Shown here piece by piece: positions 8,940 through 17,598 of a stretch of 64,000 nt of DNA; position 1 is the first letter of the stretch; each line of letters begins with the position of its first letter. Made by a program: the position numbers and the translations under genes. The notes beneath the pieces are model-generated. The model ran no database searches, was not told where the DNA came from, and saw nothing but the letters and a program-made list of their open reading frames with translations. The DNA is from an uncultured Bacteroides sp. (GTDB taxonomy: Bacteria > Bacteroidota > Bacteroidia > Bacteroidales > Bacteroidaceae): contig USAN01000009.1 in the NCBI GenBank assembly GCA_900552645.1, positions 1 to 64,000 on the forward strand. The letters run 5' to 3'.

Positions 8940-11663
8940 TTATTCTATTTCGTTATACAGAGGTATATTTATTTCATAAAAATAATCTTTTAAGAATTTG
9001 TACATATCTGGGTCGTAAGAACGTAGTTTGGAACGACGATTTATGTTATTGTGAATTCCATTTGTAGGTATTGCCAATCGATTGCAGTTGAAAAATGACT
9101 GAACACATTCGGCAAAATATTCTTCCTTGTTAGATATGGCATAAGTATTTCTCCATAAACCTTTATCACGTGCAGATTTCCATAGTACTTCAAGTCGTTG
9201 GTCGAAGTCTTTCTCTACAGTTACAATGCCTTCCATATGTATAAGATGAGCAAATTCATGAATGAAAATATTTTCACCTATATATTTATCTTGTGACAAT
9301 GCCAATATATTTTCTTCTCCACAACTTGCCGATAGTGCATCTTCAGGTGCTCCACCGAATCCTCTGGCACGCTTATTCCAATAGGCTATACTATCTGCAG
9401 AATTACATATATGCGCAAATTCAGGAATATCGCATGTCTCTTCATTACGTCCTATAATCATGGCATGACATCCTTTTCCTTTCATGGCCGCCTTTACATC
9501 TGGACGTTTTGCCAACATCAAACTTATTATTTCAGAAGCCTTTAAAAGAGCTTCATCTACTACTTTCTCGGAAGAGGTCACATATAATCCATCCCATTCA
9601 ATATATTTTTTGTAGAAAGGATGAATGTTTTTCGCTGTAGGTATAGAAGTTACGTTGCCGGTATCATATTTCCTTTCCAGTTTTATGGCAAAACCGCCTC
9701 CAGAAGCAAGATGTAGGTTTAACTTACTATTATTATTAACAATAATAATATCTTTCTTGTAATCGTGTGCTTCTTTGTTGGCATTTATTCCGTCACTAAA
9801 TATAGTAGCTGTATAGTTTTCTCCATTTTCCAAGAATGAAAAATCTATTGATATATCACGTTCATCCCAGTTGGTGAGTCCACCTATATACCAGTTAATT
9901 TCCTTTTTTCTAGCTGTTACTATGTATTCACCTAGTCGTCCGGAAAGAATTTTTGTATAATCAGTCTCTACAGGTATTGAAGTTATGAAATCAACACATT
10001 CCTGTTCACTAAGATAATTAGTAGGAGCATCACATAGCATTGTAAATGGAGAATCATGTACAATATATGATGCAAGCTGATGACAGCGAGTTCCCATACT
10101 CATTGGACTGTAATATATTGCTTTCCAATCTGCTTTTGTTGCATTTCTCATAGCCCCCGGAGTATAATCAACAGGACCGGCCATCATCCTAATAAAGGGA
10201 AAAGTAACATCATAAAGAGGCATGTTATTGGCAAGCTCTGTCCATTTAACCTCTTCCATCCCAAAAACTCCTTCAAAATTTATAATGTGAGGATATGTAC
10301 GATTCAAACCGGTGGGTTTGTAGAATCCATGTAGATCAAGCATTAAATGATGTTTAGCTGTCTCTTCTGCTATTCTGTAAACCATCTGTACGGCTGTTTG
10401 GTCATCTCGGTCTAGAAAATCTATTTTGAAACCCTTAATTCCCATTTTGCTATATTTACTACAAGCCTCTTTTAGTTGAGAATCTAAGACATTGAATACT
10501 GTCCATAATACTATATCTACTCCTTTACTCTTTCCATACGCTACCAATTCAGGTAGATCAAGTTCGGGTATAACACTAAGCATATCTCCACTTCTAGGAT
10601 TATACCAACCTTCATCCAGAACGATATATTCTATTCCATTCTTGCTGGCAAAATCTATATAGTATTTATATGTATCCATATTTATTCCTGCCTTGAATGA
10701 AACACCTTTTAAATTCCAGTCATTCCACCAGTCCCATGCCACTTTTCCTGGTCGTATCCATGATGTATCTCCTATGCGATTTGGCGATGCAAGTGCATAA
10801 ACCATATTGTTTATAGGCATCTCAGTATCATCCTCGGTAATTGCGATAACTCGCCATGGCATATGCTGTTTAGGAGAAATTTTTGCTATAAAATCTTTAG
10901 TAGATGTAACGTATTCCTGTTTTCTCCATGGATAATAATCGGTTTCTGCAGGATATTGTGCAAAAGTACCTATCATTTTATAGTTTACTGTATCTGTTTT
11001 AATGAACATGCCGGGATAGTTTTCTAAATCAGCTTCCATGATAGTGATTTTTGTTCCATTACAATCTGCTGTAACCGGAAGAAATGATAATCGTGGACTA
11101 GCTTTTGAAATAGGTGTAACATCATATATATTCTGAAAAGCCATTGCATATTCGTTCTTCTTGTTCGTTGAATACGGTAAAAATACGGTTCGGTCGGCTG
11201 CCAGATTAAATTCAGCTATTTCATTTTTTACTGTAGTGAATTTATTGCTTGTTGTATAGAAGTGGTAGGCTACTCCATCATTGTATGCACGAAACACAAC
11301 TCCAAAATCATTGCCTATCTTAATATCTAACTCATTAGCATTAGCATCAAACTGTTTGAATCTGTAAAAAGGAGACATTATTGTTTCGGATATCTTTCTT
11401 TTCTTTGGTGAATAACATTGAGGTTTTATCCCTATTGATTTTCCATCTCCTAACGAAAGTCCTATTTTTGATGAGGCAAGTATCATTGAATTTCCATTCG
11501 TTACACTATAAGAAAGAGTGTCTTTGCCTGATATTTCAACTTTTATCTTGCCGTTAGGCGAGTTTAGTATGTATAATTTTCTTTCTGCAGATTGTATAAT
11601 ATTACTTATACTAATGAACGAGAAAAAGAGTAAAGTTACTTTTAAGAAGTGCCTGTTTTTCAT
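8940..11663 (-). CDS. GH97 glycosidase fused to an HExxH metallopeptidase-like domain
   Basis: 907 residues with a signal peptide ending near residue 26. Residues about 28-665 are a full GH97 enzyme: N-terminal beta-sandwich, TIM barrel (VAWDWWNDW, IVLDEGWYNP) and C-terminal beta domain. The barrel has GFKIDFLDRDDQ with Asp415 and INFEGV with Glu464. An aspartate here is typical of the retaining subgroup (alpha-galactosidase, beta-L-arabinopyranosidase) rather than the inverting SusB alpha-glucosidases. GH97 proteins usually end near this point. Here about 240 further residues follow (668-907), with HEFAH at 802-806 and EEYFAE at 847-852, the arrangement of a gluzincin-type zinc peptidase. 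It is the first gene of the minus arm. The glycosidase call is strong; peptidase activity of the tail is inferred from the motif alone. Confidence 0.93.
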   Translation of the reverse strand: MKNRHFLKVTLLFFSFISISNIIQSAERKLYILNSPNGKIKVEISGKDTLSYSVTNGNSMILASSKIGLSLGDGKSIGIKPQCYSPKKRKISETIMSPFYRFKQFDANANELDIKIGNDFGVVFRAYNDGVAYHFYTTSNKFTTVKNEIAEFNLAADRTVFLPYSTNKKNEYAMAFQNIYDVTPISKASPRLSFLPVTADCNGTKITIMEADLENYPGMFIKTDTVNYKMIGTFAQYPAETDYYPWRKQEYVTSTKDFIAKISPKQHMPWRVIAITEDDTEMPINNMVYALASPNRIGDTSWIRPGKVAWDWWNDWNLKGVSFKAGINMDTYKYYIDFASKNGIEYIVLDEGWYNPRSGDMLSVIPELDLPELVAYGKSKGVDIVLWTVFNVLDSQLKEACSKYSKMGIKGFKIDFLDRDDQTAVQMVYRIAEETAKHHLMLDLHGFYKPTGLNRTYPHIINFEGVFGMEEVKWTELANNMPLYDVTFPFIRMMAGPVDYTPGAMRNATKADWKAIYYSPMSMGTRCHQLASYIVHDSPFTMLCDAPTNYLSEQECVDFITSIPVETDYTKILSGRLGEYIVTARKKEINWYIGGLTNWDERDISIDFSFLENGENYTATIFSDGINANKEAHDYKKDIIIVNNNSKLNLHLASGGGFAIKLERKYDTGNVTSIPTAKNIHPFYKKYIEWDGLYVTSSEKVVDEALLKASEIISLMLAKRPDVKAAMKGKGCHAMIIGRNEETCDIPEFAHICNSADSIAYWNKRARGFGGAPEDALSASCGEENILALSQDKYIGENIFIHEFAHLIHMEGIVTVEKDFDQRLEVLWKSARDKGLWRNTYAISNKEEYFAECVQSFFNCNRLAIPTNGIHNNINRRSKLRSYDPDMYKFLKDYFYEINIPLYNEIE

Positions 11664-11760
11664 TATAGTATTTATATAATATGAATTTTATAATATTGCT
11701 AAAGGCAAATTAAGAGAAAAAAAAAATAATGAAATGTCATTATACTACATAGAAATACAA

Positions 11761-11777
11761 CTATAGTCTAAATAGCA
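11761..11777 (+). promoter_or_regulatory. degenerate third copy of the divergent-gap repeat
   Basis: CTATAGTCTAAATAGCA resembles the tandem repeats at 11915-11951 (core ATAGTCCAAATA, followed by GCA in the second copy). It lies about 98 bases upstream of the GH97 start and could serve the minus arm. Confidence 0.4.
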
Positions 11778-11914
11778 GTAAAATGTTTTTTTATCTTATA
11801 AATAATTTATCTTTTTAGTTCTAAATTCCTTTTATGTAGTAATTAAATCTGCTATATTCTTTAAAAATAGTATGAATAAGATTAATCTATTTTCTTCTTA
11901 TTAATCTATGAATA

Positions 11915-11951
11915 TAACAATAGTCCAAATAATGTAACAATAGTCCAAATA
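11915..11951 (+). promoter_or_regulatory. tandem direct repeat, candidate operator of the PUL regulator
   Basis: TAACAATAGTCCAAATA occurs at 11915-11931 and again identically at 11935-11951, a period of 20 bases or about two helical turns. Direct repeats on one face of the helix are what a dimeric AraC-type DNA-binding domain, such as that of the hybrid two-component protein at 24566, would recognise. The pair lies 125-160 bases upstream of the GH127 lipoprotein start in the divergent gap between the two arms. The remainder of the gap (11664-12075) is AT-rich; no clear TAnnTTTG is seen, the nearest match being TTCCTTTG at 12029-12036. Confidence 0.6.
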
Positions 11952-12075
11952 GCATTTTATCAGATGGTTATAAGACTATTTTATCATTCTTATGGACTCT
12001 ATTTTTATATCATTAATATCATATTGCATTCCTTTGTTGAAAATAAAAAAAACAAAAAAACACATAAATTACATT

Positions 12076-14514
12076 ATGAAGAAGAAACTAAAATTCATTT
12101 TTTATAGTCTAGCTTTTTTAGGTTTTGGTGCTTGTAGTAACTCTACTTATATACAGCCTGATGCACAAATTAAAGAAGTTCCATTTACTCAAGTTCATCT
12201 CACCGATGGTTTTTGGAGTCCACGAATAGAAATAAATCGTACAGTTTCAATACCATCAGCATTTAAAGAATGTGAAAAGAATGGACGTTTCGATAATTTT
12301 GCAATTGCCGGTGGATTGATGAAAGGAAAACATCGTGGAGATTTTTCATTTGATGATACCGATCCATATAAAATTATAGAAGGAGCCAGTTACTCTTTAG
12401 CAGCTAAATATGATAAATCGCTCGACGCTTATCTTGATAGTGTAATTACGATAATTGCTTCAGCTCAAGAGCCTGATGGTTATCTTACTACTTGCGTTAC
12501 AAATAAATGCAGTCGTCTTTCAGGATGGTGGGGAAGCCATAGATGGGAAAAGATAAATAGTCATGAATTATATAACAGCGGTCATTTATATGAGGCTGCT
12601 GTAGCTCATTATAGAGCAACAGGCAAGCGCTCTTTGCTTGATGTAGCTATAAAGAATGCCGATCTTGTATGTAAAGTTTTTGGACCTAATGAAGGACAGA
12701 TACATCGTCCCTCCGGTCATCCTATTGCAGAAATGGCTTTGGCTAAGTTATATAAGGTAACGAATGATGAAAAATATCTGAAAATGGCAAAATATTTTGT
12801 CGAAGAAACCGGAAGAGGTACTGACGGTCATAGATTAAGCGAATATAGTCAGGACCATAAACCAATTCTTCAACAAGATGAAATAGTAGGTCATGCTGTT
12901 CGTGCCGGATATCTATATTCCGGAGTGGCAGATGTAGCATCTTTAACAAATGATACTGCATACTTTAATGCTCTTACAAGAATATGGGAAAATATGGCCA
13001 GTAAGAAATTATATATAACCGGTGGTATAGGTTCACGTGCTCAGGGCGAAGGTTTCGGACCTAATTATGAATTGAATAATCATACGGCTTACTGCGAAAC
13101 ATGTGCTTCTATTGCTAATGTTTACTGGAATTATAGAATGTTTTTGGCAACTGGTGATGCTAAATATGCAGACGTTTTTGAACGTGCTTTATATAATGGG
13201 GTAATATCTGGAGTATCTCTTAGCGGAGATAAATTCTTCTATGATAATCCACTCGAATCTATGGGACAGCATGAGCGCCAGCACTGGTTTGGATGTGCGT
13301 GTTGCCCTGGTAATATAACCAGATTTATGGCATCTGTTCCATTCTATATGTATGCAACACAGGCAGATGATGTGTATGTAAATCTATTTATTCAAAGTAA
13401 TGCAGAGATATTAACACAGTCAAATAAAATTAAACTCGATCAAACTACAGATTATCCTTGGAATGGTAAAATATGCATGACAGTAAATCCTGAAAAGGAG
13501 CAAGAGTTTGCAATGCGTATACGTATTCCGGGATGGGCACAAAATTCTCCGGTTCCAACTAATCTATATTCATATACTAATCAGGCAAAACCTTATGCTA
13601 TTACAGTAAATGGTAAGAAAAGCAATTTCCCAGTGGTGGATGGATATGCTACAATTGTACGCAATTGGAAGAAGGAAGATAAAATTGAAATAGAATTTCC
13701 TATGGATGTACGTCGTATAAAGTCAAACGACAATGTAGAAGATGATCGTGGTAAACTTGCAATTGAACGTGGTCCTGTAATATTCTGTCTTGAAGGAAAG
13801 GATCAGGCCGACAGTACTGTATTCAATAAATTTATTCCTGATGGAACGAAAATGATCGTAGAATATGATAAGACATTGTTGAATGGCGTTGTTACGCTTA
13901 CCGGAACAGCAAAGGAAATTTCATTAGAAGGTAATATAAAGGATGTTCCTTTCAAAGCTATTCCATATTCAACATGGAATAATCGTGGTGCTGATCAGAT
14001 GGCGGTATGGATTCCAGAAACTGCAAAATATGCACATCCTACTCCAAAACCTACCATAGCAAGTAAAGCACGCACTCTCATGATACAGGCTCCAATACAG
14101 AAAGATGCACCCGAATCGGCATCTGTAGAGTCATGGGCGTGGGGAGTAAATGATCAATGGGAACCGAAGCGTTCTTCGGATATATCCAAACCTTATCATT
14201 ATTGGTGGTTGCGCGAGGGAACTGAAGAAACCTTAGCTTATGAGTTTGATCAACCCCATACAGTATCTAATGTAGAAGTTTATTGGTTAGATTTTGATCA
14301 TTATGATGGAGACTTCAGAATACCCGAAAGTTGGAAATTGTATTATAAAGTTGGAAATAATTGGAAAGAAGTTGAGGCACTTACTACATATGTGGTAAAG
14401 AAAGATTGCTATAATAGTCTTGATTTCAAGCCTGTAACTACTACTGCACTTAAAATTGGAGCAAAACTCCAGAAAGGAAAATCGGGTGGTATATTAGAAT
14501 GGAAAGTAAATTAA
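12076..14514 (+). CDS. GH127 family lipoprotein
   Basis: 812 residues from the ATG at 12076. An in-frame ATG 28 codons earlier is rejected because only the later start gives a lipoprotein signal (MKKKLKFIFY to GFGAC, lipidated Cys20). The GH127 catalytic set is intact: Glu341 and Cys343 in AYCETCASIAN, and Cys407/Cys409/Cys410 in WFGCACCPGN. A discoidin-like C-terminal domain (about 690-812; VYWLDFDHYDGDFRIPESWKLYY) matches that of the periplasmic GH127 in the minus arm, so the two are paralogues. It is the first gene of the plus arm, 36 bases before SusC, and may act at the outer membrane on intact substrate, whereas the minus-arm enzyme probably finishes fragments in the periplasm. That division of labour is inferred. 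Confidence 0.92.
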   Translation: MKKKLKFIFYSLAFLGFGACSNSTYIQPDAQIKEVPFTQVHLTDGFWSPRIEINRTVSIPSAFKECEKNGRFDNFAIAGGLMKGKHRGDFSFDDTDPYKIIEGASYSLAAKYDKSLDAYLDSVITIIASAQEPDGYLTTCVTNKCSRLSGWWGSHRWEKINSHELYNSGHLYEAAVAHYRATGKRSLLDVAIKNADLVCKVFGPNEGQIHRPSGHPIAEMALAKLYKVTNDEKYLKMAKYFVEETGRGTDGHRLSEYSQDHKPILQQDEIVGHAVRAGYLYSGVADVASLTNDTAYFNALTRIWENMASKKLYITGGIGSRAQGEGFGPNYELNNHTAYCETCASIANVYWNYRMFLATGDAKYADVFERALYNGVISGVSLSGDKFFYDNPLESMGQHERQHWFGCACCPGNITRFMASVPFYMYATQADDVYVNLFIQSNAEILTQSNKIKLDQTTDYPWNGKICMTVNPEKEQEFAMRIRIPGWAQNSPVPTNLYSYTNQAKPYAITVNGKKSNFPVVDGYATIVRNWKKEDKIEIEFPMDVRRIKSNDNVEDDRGKLAIERGPVIFCLEGKDQADSTVFNKFIPDGTKMIVEYDKTLLNGVVTLTGTAKEISLEGNIKDVPFKAIPYSTWNNRGADQMAVWIPETAKYAHPTPKPTIASKARTLMIQAPIQKDAPESASVESWAWGVNDQWEPKRSSDISKPYHYWWLREGTEETLAYEFDQPHTVSNVEVYWLDFDHYDGDFRIPESWKLYYKVGNNWKEVEALTTYVVKKDCYNSLDFKPVTTTALKIGAKLQKGKSGGILEWKVN

Positions 14515-14550
14515 CATAACATAACCTTTTATTTAAATAAATAATTTAAT

Positions 14551-17500
14551 ATGAAATCACACGTAAAACGAACTCTTTTTAGTAGTGCGCTAATTAAAGC
14601 AACTACTTGTTTGTTTCTGACAACAAGCGTGGGACTGCCATCTGTATATGCAAATACAGAAAGTCTTCATTCTCAATTGGCCGAAGTCGTACAACAGAAG
14701 TCTTTGACTATTCATGGAGTAGTAAAGGATAAGGGGGGCGAGCCAATAATAGGAGCCAACGTACTTGAAAAAGGAACGGCCAACGGAACTATTACTGATA
14801 TTGAAGGTAATTTTACATTGACTGTAAAAGGTAATAATCCAATATTAGTAGTATCTTATATTGGATATGCAACTCAAGAATTGCCTGCAAGTAAGAAACA
14901 AGTGAGCATAATATTGAGTGAAGATACCGAAATGGTAGATGAAGTTGTTGTAATAGGATATGGTACTCAGCGTAAAGGCGATGTAACAAGTGCTGTTTCT
15001 TCTGTAAAATCTGAAGATTTTACTATAGGTAAGGTAGGTGATGCTGCTGAACTTATAAAAGGAAAGGTTGCAGGTCTTAATATAGCAAAAGGTTCCGGCG
15101 ATCCAAATGCAGAATCAACAATACGTTTGCGTGGAGTTATTTCATTACAGGGCAGTTCTACACCATTGGTACTTATAGATGGCATTGAAGGTAATCTAGG
15201 AACTGTAGCTCCAGAAAATATAGCTTCTATAGATGTTTTGAAAGATGCATCGGCAGCAGCCATTTATGGTACACGTGGTGCTAATGGTGTTATTCTTATT
15301 TCTACAAAATCAGGTAAGCGTGAATCGCATACTCAGGCAAACTATTCAGGTTATATATCATTGTCTAGCTTTGGTAAAAAACTCGACTTTATGGGACCTG
15401 ATGAAATACGTCAGGGTCTTACCAATTATACAGATAAAGGATATGATACTGACTGGCTTGATGCTGTAACAAGAACAGCATTTACTCAAAATCACAACTT
15501 TAACATAATAGGTGGTTCTAAGAATACTACTTATTCGGCTGATTTTGCTTATAGAAATGAAGAAGGAGTAATTATTGATACTTTCAATGAAGAGATGAAA
15601 ATGACATTTGATATTTCTCACTGGATGTTCAATGATATGTTGAAAGTAAACTTTAACATGGTTAAGGGAAAACATAAGAATGGTCCAACCGATGTTAGTA
15701 GTGCCGGTATTTACAGACAGGCTATAATGCGTAATCCTACAGAACCTATATGGGCTGATGATGGAACTTATTATGAAAATTTTCAGGTAAACTACTATTA
15801 TAATCCTGTAGGAATGATAAAGGAACATACTGGTAAATATACAAGTGAATATACAAGAATGACTGGAAATATAACTGTAGAACCTATAAAGGGGTGGCAG
15901 ACAAATTTAATGTTGGCCTCTCGTACTTCAAATTCTCATAATAGGGGCTATTATACTTCCGAATATTTTAGTCAGAAGATGGAAAATCACACAGGATATG
16001 CTTATCATTCTTACGGTGAGAGTCGTACTGATAACATGGAAATAACATCCAAGTATGAAGGACGTTGGGGAAAACATCGTTTTGATGCTTTAGCAGGTTA
16101 TAGTTATCAATATAATGTAAATGAAGGATTTAATGCTAATAACTACGATTTTCAAAACGATTTTTTCGAATACAATAATTTGGGAATAGGGTCTGCTCTT
16201 AAAGATGGAAAGGCTGGAATGGGTAGTTACAAGAATGATAACAGACTTATAGGTTTCTTTGGCCGAGTTAGTTATGGTTATGATAATAAATATAATGTAC
16301 TTTTAAGCGTTCGTCGTGAAGGCTCATCAAAATTTGGAGAAAATAATAAATGGGGTACATTTCCATCAGTATCACTAGGCTGGAATATTACCAATGAAGA
16401 ATTTATGAAGAGTATTGAATGGTTAAATCTATTAAAACTACGTGCAGGGTATGGAGTTACAGGAGTTATACCGTCCGACTCTTATGCTTCATTAACTAAA
16501 TATAGTCTTGGAAGTTCTTATTATTATGAAAATGGTAAATGGAAACCTGGGCTTGTGGTTGCTTCAAATCCAAATCCAGATTTAAAATGGGAAAAATCAA
16601 CCGAGTTTAACTTTGGTCTTGATTGGAGTATTTTTGAAGAACGTTTAAGTGGATCAGTAGATGTATATACAAAGAAAACCTCTGATATGTTATGGTGGTT
16701 TACTGTACCTGTACCACCAAATTTATATAATAGTACATTGGCAAATGTAGGAGAAATGCGCAATTCGGGTATTGAGGTTGCGGTAAATGCAATTCCTGTA
16801 AGAAACAGAAATTTTGAATGGAAAACTACAGTGACTGCATCTCATAATGCAAATAAGTTATTGAGCCTTTCAAATGATTTGTACGAAACGACAAATAAAC
16901 AGGATGATGCATGGTTGGGAGAACCTATTTCTCTGTCTACTCAACGTATGGAAGTAGGAAAATCAGTAGGTAATTTCTATGGTATGAAATCTGTTGGTGT
17001 TTCTGAGAATGGTTTATGGATGATCGAAAATGTCAAGACAGGAGAAATAGAAGAGTTTAAGGATAATATGTTGAGTAATGATGATTATCGTCAATATCTT
17101 GGAAATTCTCTTCCAAAAGTATATATGGGCTGGAGTAATACATTACGTTACAAGAATTTTGATTTGAATATTCAGTTTACAGGTCAGTTTGGATTTAAAA
17201 TACTTAATGAAGCGCGTGCTTATTATGAAAATAATTCAGTTGCATATAATAGGTTGAAATCAGTATTGAAAGCTCCTTATGGTAGCGGAAATACATTGTC
17301 TTCAGCTCAAAAACAGACATTTGTAAGTTATTATCTTGAAAATGGTGACTTCGTAAAACTTACTAATATGACTCTTGGATATAATATTCCTTTTAAGCCA
17401 AATAAATATGTAAATGGTATCCGAGCTTATGTATCTGGTGATAATCTATTCTGTATAACTGGATATGATGGAGTTAATCCTGAATTATCAAATGGTGATG

Positions 17501-17580
17501 CTCGTTCTGCAGGTATAGATTGGCGCGATTCTTATCCTTCAACTCGCTCATTTACATTTGGTCTTAATGTTACATTCTAA
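14551..17580 (+). CDS. SusC-like TonB-dependent transporter
   Basis: A 1009-residue outer-membrane transporter. A signal sequence (to about residue 35) is followed by a carboxypeptidase-regulatory-like beta domain (about 53-125; LTIHGVVKDKGGEPIIGANV), a TonB-box-like stretch EVVVIGYGTQ, the plug (SSVKSEDF through GTRGANGVILISTKSGK) and a 22-strand barrel ending in a terminal Phe (FGLNVTF). It forms a pair with the SusD gene that starts 18 bases after its stop. Together they import the oligosaccharides or glycopeptides generated at the surface. The substrate is unknown. Confidence 0.96.
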   Translation: MKSHVKRTLFSSALIKATTCLFLTTSVGLPSVYANTESLHSQLAEVVQQKSLTIHGVVKDKGGEPIIGANVLEKGTANGTITDIEGNFTLTVKGNNPILVVSYIGYATQELPASKKQVSIILSEDTEMVDEVVVIGYGTQRKGDVTSAVSSVKSEDFTIGKVGDAAELIKGKVAGLNIAKGSGDPNAESTIRLRGVISLQGSSTPLVLIDGIEGNLGTVAPENIASIDVLKDASAAAIYGTRGANGVILISTKSGKRESHTQANYSGYISLSSFGKKLDFMGPDEIRQGLTNYTDKGYDTDWLDAVTRTAFTQNHNFNIIGGSKNTTYSADFAYRNEEGVIIDTFNEEMKMTFDISHWMFNDMLKVNFNMVKGKHKNGPTDVSSAGIYRQAIMRNPTEPIWADDGTYYENFQVNYYYNPVGMIKEHTGKYTSEYTRMTGNITVEPIKGWQTNLMLASRTSNSHNRGYYTSEYFSQKMENHTGYAYHSYGESRTDNMEITSKYEGRWGKHRFDALAGYSYQYNVNEGFNANNYDFQNDFFEYNNLGIGSALKDGKAGMGSYKNDNRLIGFFGRVSYGYDNKYNVLLSVRREGSSKFGENNKWGTFPSVSLGWNITNEEFMKSIEWLNLLKLRAGYGVTGVIPSDSYASLTKYSLGSSYYYENGKWKPGLVVASNPNPDLKWEKSTEFNFGLDWSIFEERLSGSVDVYTKKTSDMLWWFTVPVPPNLYNSTLANVGEMRNSGIEVAVNAIPVRNRNFEWKTTVTASHNANKLLSLSNDLYETTNKQDDAWLGEPISLSTQRMEVGKSVGNFYGMKSVGVSENGLWMIENVKTGEIEEFKDNMLSNDDYRQYLGNSLPKVYMGWSNTLRYKNFDLNIQFTGQFGFKILNEARAYYENNSVAYNRLKSVLKAPYGSGNTLSSAQKQTFVSYYLENGDFVKLTNMTLGYNIPFKPNKYVNGIRAYVSGDNLFCITGYDGVNPELSNGDARSAGIDWRDSYPSTRSFTFGLNVTF

Positions 17581-17598
17581 ATCTAATATGAATAAATT

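Noticed and set aside
11992..12075. Upstream in-frame start for the GH127 lipoprotein
   Set aside because: It adds 28 residues before a clear lipoprotein signal and would hide the lipobox; the start at 12076 is preferred.
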